Assembly: GCF_021245805.1 (NCBI RefSeq)
Contig: NZ_JAJJNF010000003.1
Coordinates: 368,429 to 432,428, forward strand
DNA from: Mangrovimonas futianensis
Lineage (GTDB): Bacteria; Bacteroidota; Bacteroidia; Flavobacteriales; Flavobacteriaceae
Direction of reading: 5' to 3'
DNA length: 64,000 bases
In this document: positions 41,336-50,325 of the stretch, in pieces
Layout: each line of letters opens with the position of its first letter
Position numbering within the stretch: the stretch's first letter is position 1
The notes under the pieces: generated by a model
The model's database searches: none
Seen by the model: the letters and a program-made list of their open reading frames with translations, nothing else
What the model was told of the DNA's origin: nothing
Translations under genes and position numbers: made by a program

Positions 41336-41343
41336 CAAAGATA
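41336..41343 (-). promoter_or_regulatory. -7 promoter element of the DEAD-box helicase gene
   Basis: Minus-strand TATCTTTG, exact match to TAnnTTTG, lying just after the rdgB stop codon. It predicts a leader of about 100 bases before the helicase ATG. Confidence 0.6.
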
Positions 41344-41348
41344 CACTT

Positions 41349-41933
41349 TTATTTGACTTCTAATGATTTAAGGAAAGAAACTAATTGTTGGATGGCTTTT
41401 CCGCGGTGTCCAATTTTGTTTTTTTCTTCCATAGAGATTTCTGCAAAGGTTTGTGAATAACCAGTTGCCTTAAACACAGGATCATAACCAAAACCGCCAT
41501 CTCCATGTTTTTCTCTGGTTATCTCTCCTTCGCAGATTCCGGTGAAGGTGTGCATCTCATCTCCGAGGCTTAGGGCGATCACTGTTTTAAATTGAGCTTT
41601 TCTATTGGTTTGATTCTGGAGATTTGTCAATAGCTTTTGGATGTTGTCTTCAGAATCTCTTTGTGGGCCAGCATATCTAGCAGAAAAAACACCAGGTTCG
41701 CCATTAAGCGCCTCAACTTCAAGTCCCGTGTCGTCAGCAAAGCAATCAACATGGTAGTGTTGTTTAATGAATTCTGCTTTTTGAAGAGCGTTTCCCTTTA
41801 TCGTCAATTGGGTTTCTGGTACTTCTTCAAAGCAATTGATATCGTTCAAGCTGAGTAACTCAATGCCCTCAGGTACTATTTTTTGGACTTCTTTTAGTTT
41901 GTTGAGATTATGTGTAGCAAAGACAATTTTCAT
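41349..41933 (-). CDS. rdgB: XTP/dITP diphosphatase (non-canonical purine NTP pyrophosphatase)
   Basis: Hydrolyses deaminated purine nucleoside triphosphates (dITP, XTP) to monophosphates, keeping them out of DNA and RNA. 194 residues, normal for RdgB/HAM1. Signatures: VFATHNLNKLKEVQKI at 3-18, FADDTGLEVEALNGEPGVFSARYAG (metal-binding DDTG), FTGICEGEI, GDGGFGYDPVF and the C-terminal KNKIGHRGKAIQQL. Cytoplasmic. Upstream and same direction as the DEAD-box gene, which has its own promoter signal. Confidence 0.96.
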   Translation of the reverse strand: MKIVFATHNLNKLKEVQKIVPEGIELLSLNDINCFEEVPETQLTIKGNALQKAEFIKQHYHVDCFADDTGLEVEALNGEPGVFSARYAGPQRDSEDNIQKLLTNLQNQTNRKAQFKTVIALSLGDEMHTFTGICEGEITREKHGDGGFGYDPVFKATGYSQTFAEISMEEKNKIGHRGKAIQQLVSFLKSLEVK

Positions 41934-42093
41934 AAAAACATATTTCTTGAAGTAAAGATAATGACATTTAGTGAGGTACCTAGAAATTCCTGATTCTAGA
42001 AAGGAATTTTATCATTAAATTGTGATATTCATCAGCTGATTTTTGTGAAATTGGTTGTATTTTTATTATGTAATAAATTTAAAACTATTAATT

Positions 42094-42393
42094 ATGACTG
42101 TACATATTCAATACGTTAATATGGATGCCAGTGAAGCTCTTTCTGCTTATACTGAGAAGAAGTTAAGATCTATCTTTGACAAATACGATTGGTTAATTAA
42201 ATGCGATGTGTCCTTTAAGTTGGATAACAACCAAAAGGAGCAAGGGCATATTTGTAATATGGAATTAAGCCTGCCTGGGCCACGAATTTTTGCTACATCT
42301 AATGAGAAAAACTTTGAATTGTCCGTTAAAGAAACTATTAGCGATTTGGATAAACAATTAAAAAAACGGAAGCATACGTTTTCAACGCATTAA
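42094..42393 (+). CDS. hpf: Ribosome hibernation-promoting factor (short HPF/RaiA type)
   Basis: A 99-residue protein of the HPF/RaiA family that binds the 30S decoding centre and keeps ribosomes inactive during slow growth. Start at the ATG at 42094; thirteen upstream codons lie in AT-rich leader. Fold landmarks: VHIQYVNMDASEALSAYTEKKLRSIFDKYDWL at 3-34, NMELSLPGPRIFATSNEKNFELSVKETISDLDKQLKKRKH. There is no long-form dimerisation domain, so it is a short type. Convergent with rlmH, separated by a single base. Confidence 0.93.
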   Translation: MTVHIQYVNMDASEALSAYTEKKLRSIFDKYDWLIKCDVSFKLDNNQKEQGHICNMELSLPGPRIFATSNEKNFELSVKETISDLDKQLKKRKHTFSTH

Positions 42394-42394
42394 T

Positions 42395-42868
42395 TTACCT
42401 ATGATGATAGGGTTCATTCCTTAAAATGGTGAATCCGCGATATAATTGTTCTATAAAAAATAGACGAATCATTTGATGGGAAAAGGTCATTTTTGAAAGT
42501 GACAGTTTCCCATTACTTTTGGCATATACTTCAGGTGAAAACCCATAGGGGCCGCCTATGACAAATACCAATTGTTTGATTCCAGAATTCATGTGTTTCT
42601 GTAAATATTCAGAAAACCCTACCGAATCCATTTGTTTGCCTCCTTCATCAAGTAAAACCAAAATATCTGAGTTAGTCACCTTAGAAAGGATTTGTTCTCC
42701 TTCCTTTTGCTTTTGTTGGTCCTCACTCAGGTTTTTAGAATTTTTGATATCGGGAATAATTTCAAACTCAAACTTGATATAAAACCCCAATCTCTTCTGA
42801 TAATCGTCCATTAAAGTTTGGAGGCTCTTATTGTCTGTTTTTCCTATGGCGATGAGTTTGATAGTCAT
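42395..42868 (-). CDS. rlmH: 23S rRNA (pseudouridine-1915-N3)-methyltransferase RlmH
   Basis: SPOUT-family methyltransferase acting on helix 69 of the assembled 70S ribosome. 157 residues, standard length. Motifs: IKLIAIGKTDN at the start, ILVLLDEGGKQMDSVGFSEYL, VFVIGGPYGFSPEVY (SAM-binding knot) and LSLSKMTFSHQMIRLFFIEQLYRGFTILRNEPYHH at the C-terminus, which is diagnostic. Cytoplasmic. Downstream of an unrecognised exported protein gene in the same direction (16-bp gap). Confidence 0.97.
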   Translation of the reverse strand: MTIKLIAIGKTDNKSLQTLMDDYQKRLGFYIKFEFEIIPDIKNSKNLSEDQQKQKEGEQILSKVTNSDILVLLDEGGKQMDSVGFSEYLQKHMNSGIKQLVFVIGGPYGFSPEVYAKSNGKLSLSKMTFSHQMIRLFFIEQLYRGFTILRNEPYHHR

Positions 42869-42884
42869 ATTAGTTTTCAGTTAA

Positions 42885-43688
42885 TTAAAAATAGGAATCT
42901 TGATAACACCCATTACTGGAATGATAACCTGAAGGTACAATTTTACTGAAAATTCCGGGACGATTAAATGTGCCTGTTTTTTTTGCTGTTTCAAAATCAT
43001 TAAAGTAAGAATCCCACGGAGTACCAATTAACTTTTTCAATATTTTTTCTGGCATATATCGGTAAATAAAATATTCTCCATTGGGTTTTAATAAGATGTG
43101 TCTAGAAAAATGAGTTTGAAAAAAGATGTCAAAAATTGGTTCCGGTATGGGTTTCCATTCAAAATGTTTGGGCTTATAGTTGAAGTTTTCTTTTGACCCG
43201 AAATAGTATATTACTTCTGTATTAAATACATTAAATTGTTCTTTACATTTTTCTTGCCTATTATCAAATTTTACTAATCTATTCGTGTGTTTTTTTTCTG
43301 ATGTAACCAGTTGATTTGAATTTCCTTTATAATAAGGCTTATACCCTCTCAGGGTATCCATGTAGCTTATTATGATATTTTTATCCCCATTGATTTCTTG
43401 AGCCTTGTCTCTTGAGATGAGGTTTCTTATTTGCTCGTTTTCTTGCTGATTTAACTTTCCAAATTCATAGGCATTCACCAACAGATATATGTCTAAAGTG
43501 TCTAATTTATATTTTGTGGAAGTGTATAGAAAGTTTTTGCGTTTTGCTACAAATATGGATTCGTTGGTTTGATTTTGATTTTCATCAAGGTAAATTATTG
43601 GTTTTGAGTTGGTTTGGGCTAGCAAGGTGCTGTTCCGAGTAAATAGTAATGACAAAAATAGAATGGATAATTTAAAGAAAAATTTCAT
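42885..43688 (-). CDS. Exported protein of unknown function
   Basis: A 267-residue protein with a Sec signal peptide (FFFKLSILFLSLLF ... TLLAQ, cleavage near residue 25). The mature part is rich in Lys/Asn/Tyr; YFIYRYMPEKILKKLIGTPW lies near 215-235 and the C-terminus is SGYHSSNGCYQDSYF. It has two mature cysteines. No family recognised. It sits 16 bp upstream of rlmH and could be co-transcribed with it, though a functional link is not obvious; it is divergent from the barrel protein at 43835. Confidence 0.72.
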   Translation of the reverse strand: MKFFFKLSILFLSLLFTRNSTLLAQTNSKPIIYLDENQNQTNESIFVAKRKNFLYTSTKYKLDTLDIYLLVNAYEFGKLNQQENEQIRNLISRDKAQEINGDKNIIISYMDTLRGYKPYYKGNSNQLVTSEKKHTNRLVKFDNRQEKCKEQFNVFNTEVIYYFGSKENFNYKPKHFEWKPIPEPIFDIFFQTHFSRHILLKPNGEYFIYRYMPEKILKKLIGTPWDSYFNDFETAKKTGTFNRPGIFSKIVPSGYHSSNGCYQDSYF

Positions 43689-43834
43689 TTTTTAAGTTGA
43701 TAGATTTTGAGGTAGTTAAAAGTAATTTGATTTTTCAAATTAATCTAAGATAAATTTTTAAAAATTAAACTTTGTGGTTTTTCATTTCGAGAAACGTATT
43801 TTCGCATAACCTAAATTTTAACCAACTATTTTAC

Positions 43835-45049
43835 ATGAAATCTACTTATTTTTATTTGCTAGCCCTATTATTTAGTTTTTCCGCTATTGCTCAAAACCAA
43901 TTTATTGCCGGATACTTCACCAATGAATCAGGAAACCGCACGGATTGCCTGATTAAAGATGAATCCTATTTAAAATTACCGGCAAATTTGGAGTATAAAT
44001 CTTCTGAAAATAGTGATATACAGTCAGTACGTATGGAAACTATTATAGAGTTTGGAATTTCAGAACATATAAAATACATCAAAAGAAAGACAAAGGTCGA
44101 TGTTTCTTCTTCAGCATTAGAGGATTTGGATTACAATCAAGAGCCTGTATTTGAAGAGCAAGAAATATTTTTAAGAGCTATTGTAGAAGGAAGCGCAAAT
44201 CTTTATTTCTATGATGGTCCTAAAAGACCAGCTTTTTATTATCAGATGAATGGGGGAGAGCTAGAGCCCTTGATATATAAAACCTATTTGTTAGATGGGA
44301 GCTATAAAATTACTGAGAATAACACTTTTAAAAAGCAGATTTATAGCCAGTTGAAATGTGAAGGTATTCAGGATTCGGAAATAAGAAACACTAAATATAA
44401 GGAGCGGGATTTATCTAAATTATTTATTGCTTATAACGAATGTCAAAATTCGAATTATTTGGTTTACAAAAAAAGTCAAGGTAAGATAGACCTTAATGTG
44501 TCTTTAAGACCAGGTGTAACATTCTCTTCTTTAGAGTTGTTATCCCCTGATCCTACTAGTATTGTGCTTGGAGATGTCGATTATGGACAACAGACAGGTA
44601 TAAGAGTGGGAGTTGAATTGGAATTAGTCCTTCCTGCGGGTAAAAATAAATGGGCCGTGTTTTTTGAGCCCACTTATCAAGCTTTTAAGGCTAGTAATGA
44701 TGAACCTATCGGGATTTTTGAATATGAATCAACCATAGATTATCAAGCTCTAGATTTGAATTTGGGTTTAAGACATTATTTTGTGCTAAGTGAAAAGTCC
44801 AAATTGTTTATCAATGCTTCCCATGCTTTTGTGATAAACTTTGGTGATTCAAAAGTGGATTTTGATGGGAGAAGTGATTTGGATATTAAAAGCCAAGGGT
44901 TTTTTGCATTTGGGTTGGGGTATAAATTCATGGATAGAATGAGTGCAGAGATTAGATATTCTACCAATCGGAACCTACTGGGAGAATATGCCAATTGGAA
45001 TACCAATTTTACAAGTGTTTCTGCCATACTGGGGTATACCTTTTTCTAA
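43835..45049 (+). CDS. Probable outer-membrane beta-barrel protein
   Basis: A 404-residue protein starting MKSTYFYLLALLFSFSAIAQ (signal peptide, cleavage after AIAQ); the ATG at 43772 is in-frame but would bury the signal peptide behind 21 residues. The first ~220 residues form a soluble domain (IAGYFTNESGNRTDCLIKDE; FLRAIVEGSANLYFYDG). The last ~190 residues show alternating-polarity strands (LNVSLRPGVTFSSLEL, YGQQTGIRVGVELELVLP, WAVFFEPTYQAF, QALDLNLGLRHYF) ending in the aromatic FTSVSAILGYTFF, the signature of an outer-membrane barrel of the PorT-like type. Function unknown. A TTTG at 43771 and TATTTTCG at 43797 may be its promoter. Confidence 0.85.
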   Translation: MKSTYFYLLALLFSFSAIAQNQFIAGYFTNESGNRTDCLIKDESYLKLPANLEYKSSENSDIQSVRMETIIEFGISEHIKYIKRKTKVDVSSSALEDLDYNQEPVFEEQEIFLRAIVEGSANLYFYDGPKRPAFYYQMNGGELEPLIYKTYLLDGSYKITENNTFKKQIYSQLKCEGIQDSEIRNTKYKERDLSKLFIAYNECQNSNYLVYKKSQGKIDLNVSLRPGVTFSSLELLSPDPTSIVLGDVDYGQQTGIRVGVELELVLPAGKNKWAVFFEPTYQAFKASNDEPIGIFEYESTIDYQALDLNLGLRHYFVLSEKSKLFINASHAFVINFGDSKVDFDGRSDLDIKSQGFFAFGLGYKFMDRMSAEIRYSTNRNLLGEYANWNTNFTSVSAILGYTFF

Positions 45050-45174
45050 GGTATTCTTTGACTTTGGTTTAAAAGGCAACATATTTTTAAACTTTTTTAG
45101 ATTTCAGTTTAAATTGGGCTGGTCGTGAATAATTCAAAAATCAATTAGTATTTTTACATTAAAATACACCACTT

Positions 45175-46032
45175 ATGATAAGTCAAAAACAATTTGAAAC
45201 TGAATTAGATCTTATTATTGCCAATGCAATCAGAGAAGATGTAGGTGATGGAGATCATAGCTCATTGGCTTGTATTCCTGAAGATGCCATGGGAAAAGCC
45301 AAATTGTTAGTGAAGGATGAAGGTGTGATAGCTGGTGTAGAATTTGCTCGTAAAGTATTTCGGTATGTTGATAAACGTTTAAAGATGAAAACGTTTATCA
45401 ATGATGGAAGAAATGTAAAAAGAGGCGATATTGTTTTCTTTGTAGAAGGTCCTTCTCAAGCCATTTTGAAAGCGGAACGATTGGTTTTAAATGCGATGCA
45501 AAGAATGAGTGCCATAGCCACTAAAACAAGAATGTTTGTTGACCTATTGGATGGAACCAAAACTCAAATTTTAGATACAAGAAAAACAACTCCAGGTATT
45601 CGGGCACTCGAAAAATGGGCCGTTAAGATAGGTGGGGGAGAAAATCATCGGTTTGCACTTTATGATATGATCATGTTAAAGGACAACCATATTGATTTTG
45701 CGGGAGGAATCCCAGAAGCTATTGAAAAAACAAAACAATACCTAGAAGACCATCATAAGGATTTAAAAATTATAGTTGAAGCGCGCGATTTAAATGAAAT
45801 CAAGGAAATTTTAGCTAGTGGAGGTGTTGATCGCATTCTATTGGACAATTTTGATTTTGATGAAACCCGGGCAGCTGTTGCTTTGATTGGGGATGCATGT
45901 CAAACTGAATCGTCGGGTAATATCAATGAAAGAACTGTAAGACAATATGCTGAATGTGGCGTTGATTTTGTTTCATCTGGAGCCTTGACCCATTCCATTT
46001 ATAATATGGATTTGAGCCTAAAAGCAGTTTAA
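45175..46032 (+). CDS. nadC: Nicotinate-nucleotide diphosphorylase (quinolinate phosphoribosyltransferase)
   Basis: Converts quinolinate and PRPP to nicotinate mononucleotide in de novo NAD synthesis. 285 residues, normal. Family residues: AIREDVGDGDHSSLACIP, LNAMQRMSAIATKTRMFVDLL, ILDTRKTTPGIRALEKWAVKIGGGENHRF (PRPP/quinolinate-binding RKTTPG-R), LKDNHIDFAGGI, IIVEARDLNEI, RILLDNFDF and VDFVSSGALTHS. Cytoplasmic. First gene of a tight operon with yihY (one-base gap) and priA (four-base gap). Confidence 0.96.
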   Translation: MISQKQFETELDLIIANAIREDVGDGDHSSLACIPEDAMGKAKLLVKDEGVIAGVEFARKVFRYVDKRLKMKTFINDGRNVKRGDIVFFVEGPSQAILKAERLVLNAMQRMSAIATKTRMFVDLLDGTKTQILDTRKTTPGIRALEKWAVKIGGGENHRFALYDMIMLKDNHIDFAGGIPEAIEKTKQYLEDHHKDLKIIVEARDLNEIKEILASGGVDRILLDNFDFDETRAAVALIGDACQTESSGNINERTVRQYAECGVDFVSSGALTHSIYNMDLSLKAV

Positions 46033-46033
46033 T

Positions 46034-46975
46034 ATGACCAAACAGGTAGAAGACAAACTGGAAAAAATTCCAATTGTTAATCTGTTGGTGAAACTGCTAA
46101 AAGGATTAAAACTACCCGGTCTGGAGGGACTTTCAGTTTATGACCTTTTAGAACTATATGGGATAGGTATTGTTAAAGGAGCTCTTACCACCCGAGCCAG
46201 TGCTATTGCCTTTAGTTTTTTTACAGCCCTATTTCCATTTTTATTGTTTGTGTTAATCGTCATACCGTATATTCCGATTGACGATTTTAAAATTGAATTT
46301 CTAAAGTTTTTAAATTCCTTTTTGCCTTCCAGTACGTCAGACTTCTTTTTTGATAATATTTTTGTCAATATTGATAATACGGCAAACGGTGGTTTGATTT
46401 CATCAGTGTTGTTTGCCTCAATTTTTTTGATGGCCAATGGTATCAATGCCGTTTTTTCTGGATTTGAAAGTTCCTATCACGAGCAATTGACCAGAAATCC
46501 TTTTAAACAATATGTTTTTGCTCTTGGGGTAGCTTTGATTTTAGCCTTTTTATTGATTTTGAACGTCGTGGTACTTGGGTACATACAAATCTATATCAGT
46601 CAGAATCTGGAGCAATACGGTTTAGTAGATAAACAGAATGTGCCCCAATGGTTAAACCTTGCCAAGTATGCTTTTTTCGTACTTACGGCTTTTTTGGCCA
46701 CTGCGACTTTGTATTATTTTGGAACCAAGGAAGGGAGACATTCTAAATTTTTCTCTATAGGTGCTTTGTTTACTACCTTATTGATTATCTTGAATTCTTA
46801 TTTGTTTGGTTTGTATATTGAGAACTTTGGAAGGTACAACGAACTCTATGGTTCTATAGGGGCTTTACTGATTTTAATGTTCTATCTATGGCTTAACTCT
46901 ACTATTTTGCTATTAGGGTATGAGCTGAATGCTACCTTAAACCGATTGAAAAAACAAAATAGAAAAAACGCTTAG
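46034..46975 (+). CDS. YihY/BrkB family inner-membrane protein
   Basis: A 313-residue polytopic protein of the YihY/virulence-factor BrkB family, once misnamed RNase BN. Six hydrophobic segments: about 60-85 (AIAFSFFTALFPFLLFVLIV), 122-145, 163-190 (VFALGVALILAFLLILNVVV), 215-235, 245-265 and 272-300 (YGSIGALLILMFYLWLNSTI). The signature TRASAIAFSFFTALFPF and the C-terminal LLGYELNATL are present. Function is unknown. Sandwiched in the nadC-yihY-priA operon. Confidence 0.94.
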   Translation: MTKQVEDKLEKIPIVNLLVKLLKGLKLPGLEGLSVYDLLELYGIGIVKGALTTRASAIAFSFFTALFPFLLFVLIVIPYIPIDDFKIEFLKFLNSFLPSSTSDFFFDNIFVNIDNTANGGLISSVLFASIFLMANGINAVFSGFESSYHEQLTRNPFKQYVFALGVALILAFLLILNVVVLGYIQIYISQNLEQYGLVDKQNVPQWLNLAKYAFFVLTAFLATATLYYFGTKEGRHSKFFSIGALFTTLLIILNSYLFGLYIENFGRYNELYGSIGALLILMFYLWLNSTILLLGYELNATLNRLKKQNRKNA

Positions 46976-46979
46976 GCAG

Positions 46980-49433
46980 ATGTCATACTTTATTGATGTC
47001 ATTATTCCCATTCCTATTTCCAATCTGTTTACTTATAGTATAACAGAAGCTGAGGCAACATTCCTAATTCCAGGGGTTAGGGTGTCAGTTCCTTTTGGTA
47101 AAAGCAAGATTTATACCGGTATTGTATATAAAATACATGAACAAGCACCTTTGGTTTATGAGGCCAAACCCATAGAGCAAATACTCGATGAGTCGCCCAT
47201 AGTCACCTCAAGACAAATGAGACTATGGCACTGGATCGCCGATTACTACATGTGCACGGTGGGAGAGGTTATGAGAGCTTCATTGCCCAATGCCTTTATA
47301 TTGGAAAGCGAAACGGTTATTTTAAAAAGTCAGGATGTTGAAATAAGCGATGCTGATTTGGAAGATGATGAATTCATGTTGTGGGAAGCCCTCCATCATC
47401 AATCCTCTCTAAAGATTCAGGATGTCATGGGGATTTTGGATAAAAAGAATGTGCTTCCGGTCATTAAAGGACTTTTGGAAAAGCAGGCCATTTCTGTTCA
47501 GGAAGAAGTCTTTGAAAAATATACCCCAAAGTTGGTGCGATATGTCAAATTGGGAGATGAATATACCTCTGAAGTAGGACTGCATGGGTTGTTGGAAGAG
47601 TTAAGTCGTGCCCGTAAGCAACGTGATGTGGTAATGACACTTTTCTCACTGTCGGCAAAAACCAAAAAACCGATTAAAGTATCCGCATTAACGGAGGAGA
47701 GTGGTGCTTCAAGCGCCATAGTAAAGGCGCTGATTGATAAGGGCGTTTTAACTGAGTATTATTTTCAAACAGATAGAATTCAATTTGAAGGTGAGGTGTC
47801 TTCTGAAACCAAATTACTTTCTGAAGATCAGAATCAGGCCTACCAAGAAATCAAAAAAACTTTTGAAGAAAAAGATATTGTTTTGTTTCATGGCGTGACT
47901 TCTTCGGGGAAAACAGAAATCTACGTAAAGCTTATTCAGGAGGTTTTGGATCTCGGCAAACAAGTCCTTTATTTGCTTCCTGAAATTGCTTTAACCACAC
48001 AGCTGGTTAATCGTCTTCAAACCTATTTTGGAGAAAAAGTAGCGGTCTTTCATTCCAAGTATTCTTCTAACGAACGCGTAGAAGTTTGGAACCAAATTTT
48101 GGAAAACTCACCAAAGGCTCAAATTGTTCTCGGAGCCAGATCGGCTGTACTATTGCCATTTAAAAATTTGGGATTGGTCATTGTAGATGAAGAACATGAG
48201 CAATCTTTCAAGCAATTTGATCCTGCTCCTAGGTACCACGGTAGGGATACGGCTGTCATTCTAGCGCATATGTTTCAAGCCAAAACCTTGTTGGGATCGG
48301 CGACACCTAGTTTGGAAACCTTTTATAATGCGAAGCAAGGTAAATATGGATTGGTTTCTTTGTTTACGAGATTTAATGATGTTCTGATGCCGGATATAGA
48401 ACTAGTGGATATCAAAGAAAAGCATCGCAAAAAGAGAATGACAGGTCATTTTAGTGATCGATTGATTGAAGAAATGCGAGAAACTTTGGCTGAGGGTTAT
48501 CAGATTATCTTATTTCAAAATAGGAGGGGATATTCACCTATTATTGAATGCCAAACCTGTGGTCATTCCCCGCAATGCCCCAATTGCGATGTAAGTCTAA
48601 CCTACCATCAATATCGAGATCAGTTGCGGTGTCATTATTGTGGATATCATACGGTCATGGTTAAGACTTGTGAAGCTTGTGGAAGTGTTGAATTGGATAC
48701 TAAGGGTTTTGGGACGCAGCAGGTGGAGCAGGAGGCCAACGTACTATTTCCTGATGCTAAAATTGCCCGGATGGATTTGGATACCACTAAAGGGAAGTAT
48801 GGGTATGAGAAAATAATCAATGCTTTTGAGCAGCAGGAAATCGATATCCTTGTGGGTACCCAAATGCTAACAAAAGGGCTGGACTTCAGAAACATCAAGT
48901 TGGTTGGTATTATGAATGCTGATAATATGCTTAATTTCCCTGATTTTAGGGCTCACGAACGGAGTTTTCAATTGATGGTTCAGGTTTCTGGAAGGGCAGG
49001 AAGAACCAAAGAAAGGGGGAAAGTATTGATACAGACTTATAATCCGTATCATGCCATCTTGCAGCAAGTTTCTACCAACTCTTATTTGGAGATGTTTAAG
49101 GAGCAAATGGATGAACGCCATAATTATAAATATCCTCCTATTTATAGATTGATAAAAATATCCTTAAAACATAAGGATTACAATAAGGTTAATTTAGGGG
49201 CCGAGTGGTATGCCAAATCATTACGCATGGTTTTTAAAAGTGGGGTTTTAGGTCCTGAGTATCCGCCAGTAGCTAGAATAAGAAACCAATATATCAAACA
49301 CATATTGGTCAAAATACCTCCCAAACAGTCATTGTCAAAAACAAAAGAAGCTATCATTAAAATTAATAATAGCTTCTTGAGTGTAAAAGATTTTAGGTCG
49401 GTTCGGGTAATATTAAATGTAGATAACTACTAA
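46980..49433 (+). CDS. priA: Primosomal protein N' (replication restart helicase PriA)
   Basis: PriA recognises stalled or repaired forks and reloads the replicative helicase. 817 residues. An N-terminal 3'-DNA-binding domain (YFIDVIIPIPISNLFTYSI, RLWHWIADYYMCTVGEVMRA), then helicase lobe 1 with Walker A HGVTSSGKTEIY, DEEHEQSFKQ box and GSATPSLETF. The zinc-binding insert retains eight cysteines in four pairs (CQTCGHSPQCPNC and CHYCGYHTVMVKTCEACG). Lobe 2 follows with GTQMLTKGLDF and QVSGRAGR. Last gene of the nadC operon; its stop overlaps the convergent LytTR gene by four bases. Confidence 0.96.
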   Translation: MSYFIDVIIPIPISNLFTYSITEAEATFLIPGVRVSVPFGKSKIYTGIVYKIHEQAPLVYEAKPIEQILDESPIVTSRQMRLWHWIADYYMCTVGEVMRASLPNAFILESETVILKSQDVEISDADLEDDEFMLWEALHHQSSLKIQDVMGILDKKNVLPVIKGLLEKQAISVQEEVFEKYTPKLVRYVKLGDEYTSEVGLHGLLEELSRARKQRDVVMTLFSLSAKTKKPIKVSALTEESGASSAIVKALIDKGVLTEYYFQTDRIQFEGEVSSETKLLSEDQNQAYQEIKKTFEEKDIVLFHGVTSSGKTEIYVKLIQEVLDLGKQVLYLLPEIALTTQLVNRLQTYFGEKVAVFHSKYSSNERVEVWNQILENSPKAQIVLGARSAVLLPFKNLGLVIVDEEHEQSFKQFDPAPRYHGRDTAVILAHMFQAKTLLGSATPSLETFYNAKQGKYGLVSLFTRFNDVLMPDIELVDIKEKHRKKRMTGHFSDRLIEEMRETLAEGYQIILFQNRRGYSPIIECQTCGHSPQCPNCDVSLTYHQYRDQLRCHYCGYHTVMVKTCEACGSVELDTKGFGTQQVEQEANVLFPDAKIARMDLDTTKGKYGYEKIINAFEQQEIDILVGTQMLTKGLDFRNIKLVGIMNADNMLNFPDFRAHERSFQLMVQVSGRAGRTKERGKVLIQTYNPYHAILQQVSTNSYLEMFKEQMDERHNYKYPPIYRLIKISLKHKDYNKVNLGAEWYAKSLRMVFKSGVLGPEYPPVARIRNQYIKHILVKIPPKQSLSKTKEAIIKINNSFLSVKDFRSVRVILNVDNY

Positions 49434-50125
49434 ATATTATTAAGCGCGTCAACCAACTGCGTCTTTTTATTTCTACTTAATGGTATTTCATAAGCCCCAA
49501 CTTCAACATTTTTACTGTTGAAACGATCAATTTTATCGAGGTTCACAATATAGGATTTGTGAATTCTCAAGAATTTACCTTCTGGTAATTCTTTTTCAAA
49601 TGCTTTCATTGTAGAAAGCACCACCAAACTGGTATCTTCGGTTACTAATTTTACATAGTCACCAAGGGCTTCAATCCATTTAATGTCTTTAATATAAACT
49701 TTACGTTTTTTAAGGTTACTCTTTACAAAGATGTGTTCACCTTCTTCTTCGTTGAAGTCATGTCTTAATTTGTGCTGCTCTATAGCTTTTTCAACAGCCG
49801 TATTAAAACGCTCTTTGGTAATCGGTTTGTGCAAATAATCGGTAGCATCATAATTAAATGCTTTAAAAGCATATTCTGTTTTACCGGTTACAAAAATAAT
49901 TTGGGGTTTATTATTTAATACATCCAGTAATTCAAATCCATTCAATACGGGCATTTCAATATCCAAGAATATTAGATCTACCTTATGAGTATTTAAACCG
50001 TTTTTGGTTTCTAGGGCACTGTTGTACTCAGCAATTAAATTAAGAGCTGGATGACTCTCAATTAGTTTGACTATTGATAGTCGCTGTATGGCTGAATCGT
50101 CAACTACTACGCAGTTTAAAGTCAT
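49430..50125 (-). CDS. LytTR family response regulator
   Basis: A 231-residue two-domain regulator. Start at the ATG at 50125 (MTLNCVVVDDSAIQR); an upstream extension of 14 codons precedes the receiver fold. Receiver domain 1-120: acidic pocket D9/D10, phosphoacceptor D55 (LIFLDIEMPVLNG), T80, and K100 in YLHKP. LytTR DNA-binding domain 135-230: IFVKSNLKKRKVYIKDIKWIEALGDYVKLVT and FLRIHKSYIVNLDKIDRF. Such regulators usually pair with a LytS/AlgZ-like histidine kinase, but none is adjacent, so the partner lies elsewhere. Confidence 0.94.
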   Translation of the reverse strand: MTLNCVVVDDSAIQRLSIVKLIESHPALNLIAEYNSALETKNGLNTHKVDLIFLDIEMPVLNGFELLDVLNNKPQIIFVTGKTEYAFKAFNYDATDYLHKPITKERFNTAVEKAIEQHKLRHDFNEEEGEHIFVKSNLKKRKVYIKDIKWIEALGDYVKLVTEDTSLVVLSTMKAFEKELPEGKFLRIHKSYIVNLDKIDRFNSKNVEVGAYEIPLSRNKKTQLVDALNNI

Positions 50126-50261
50126 AACATTTAATTTATTTCGGTTAAGATATCGACAATAGTACAAAAAATTCGGTTAAAAACCAAAAAACATCGATAA
50201 AATACATTTTTAACAAAATATTAACAATGTTTGAGTGAGGGAGAAAAATTAAGGGGATTAC

Positions 50262-50293
50262 TTTGCAATATAAGAAATAAATAATTATTTTTG
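50262..50293 (+). promoter_or_regulatory. Promoter of the rpsF-rpsR-rplI operon
   Basis: TTTG at 50262-50265, 20-bp spacer, TATTTTTG at 50286-50293: a textbook Bacteroidota promoter, 32 bp before the rpsF start codon. Confidence 0.85.
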
Positions 50294-50325
50294 CACCCAT
50301 TTTTAACATTAATAGATAAACAATT

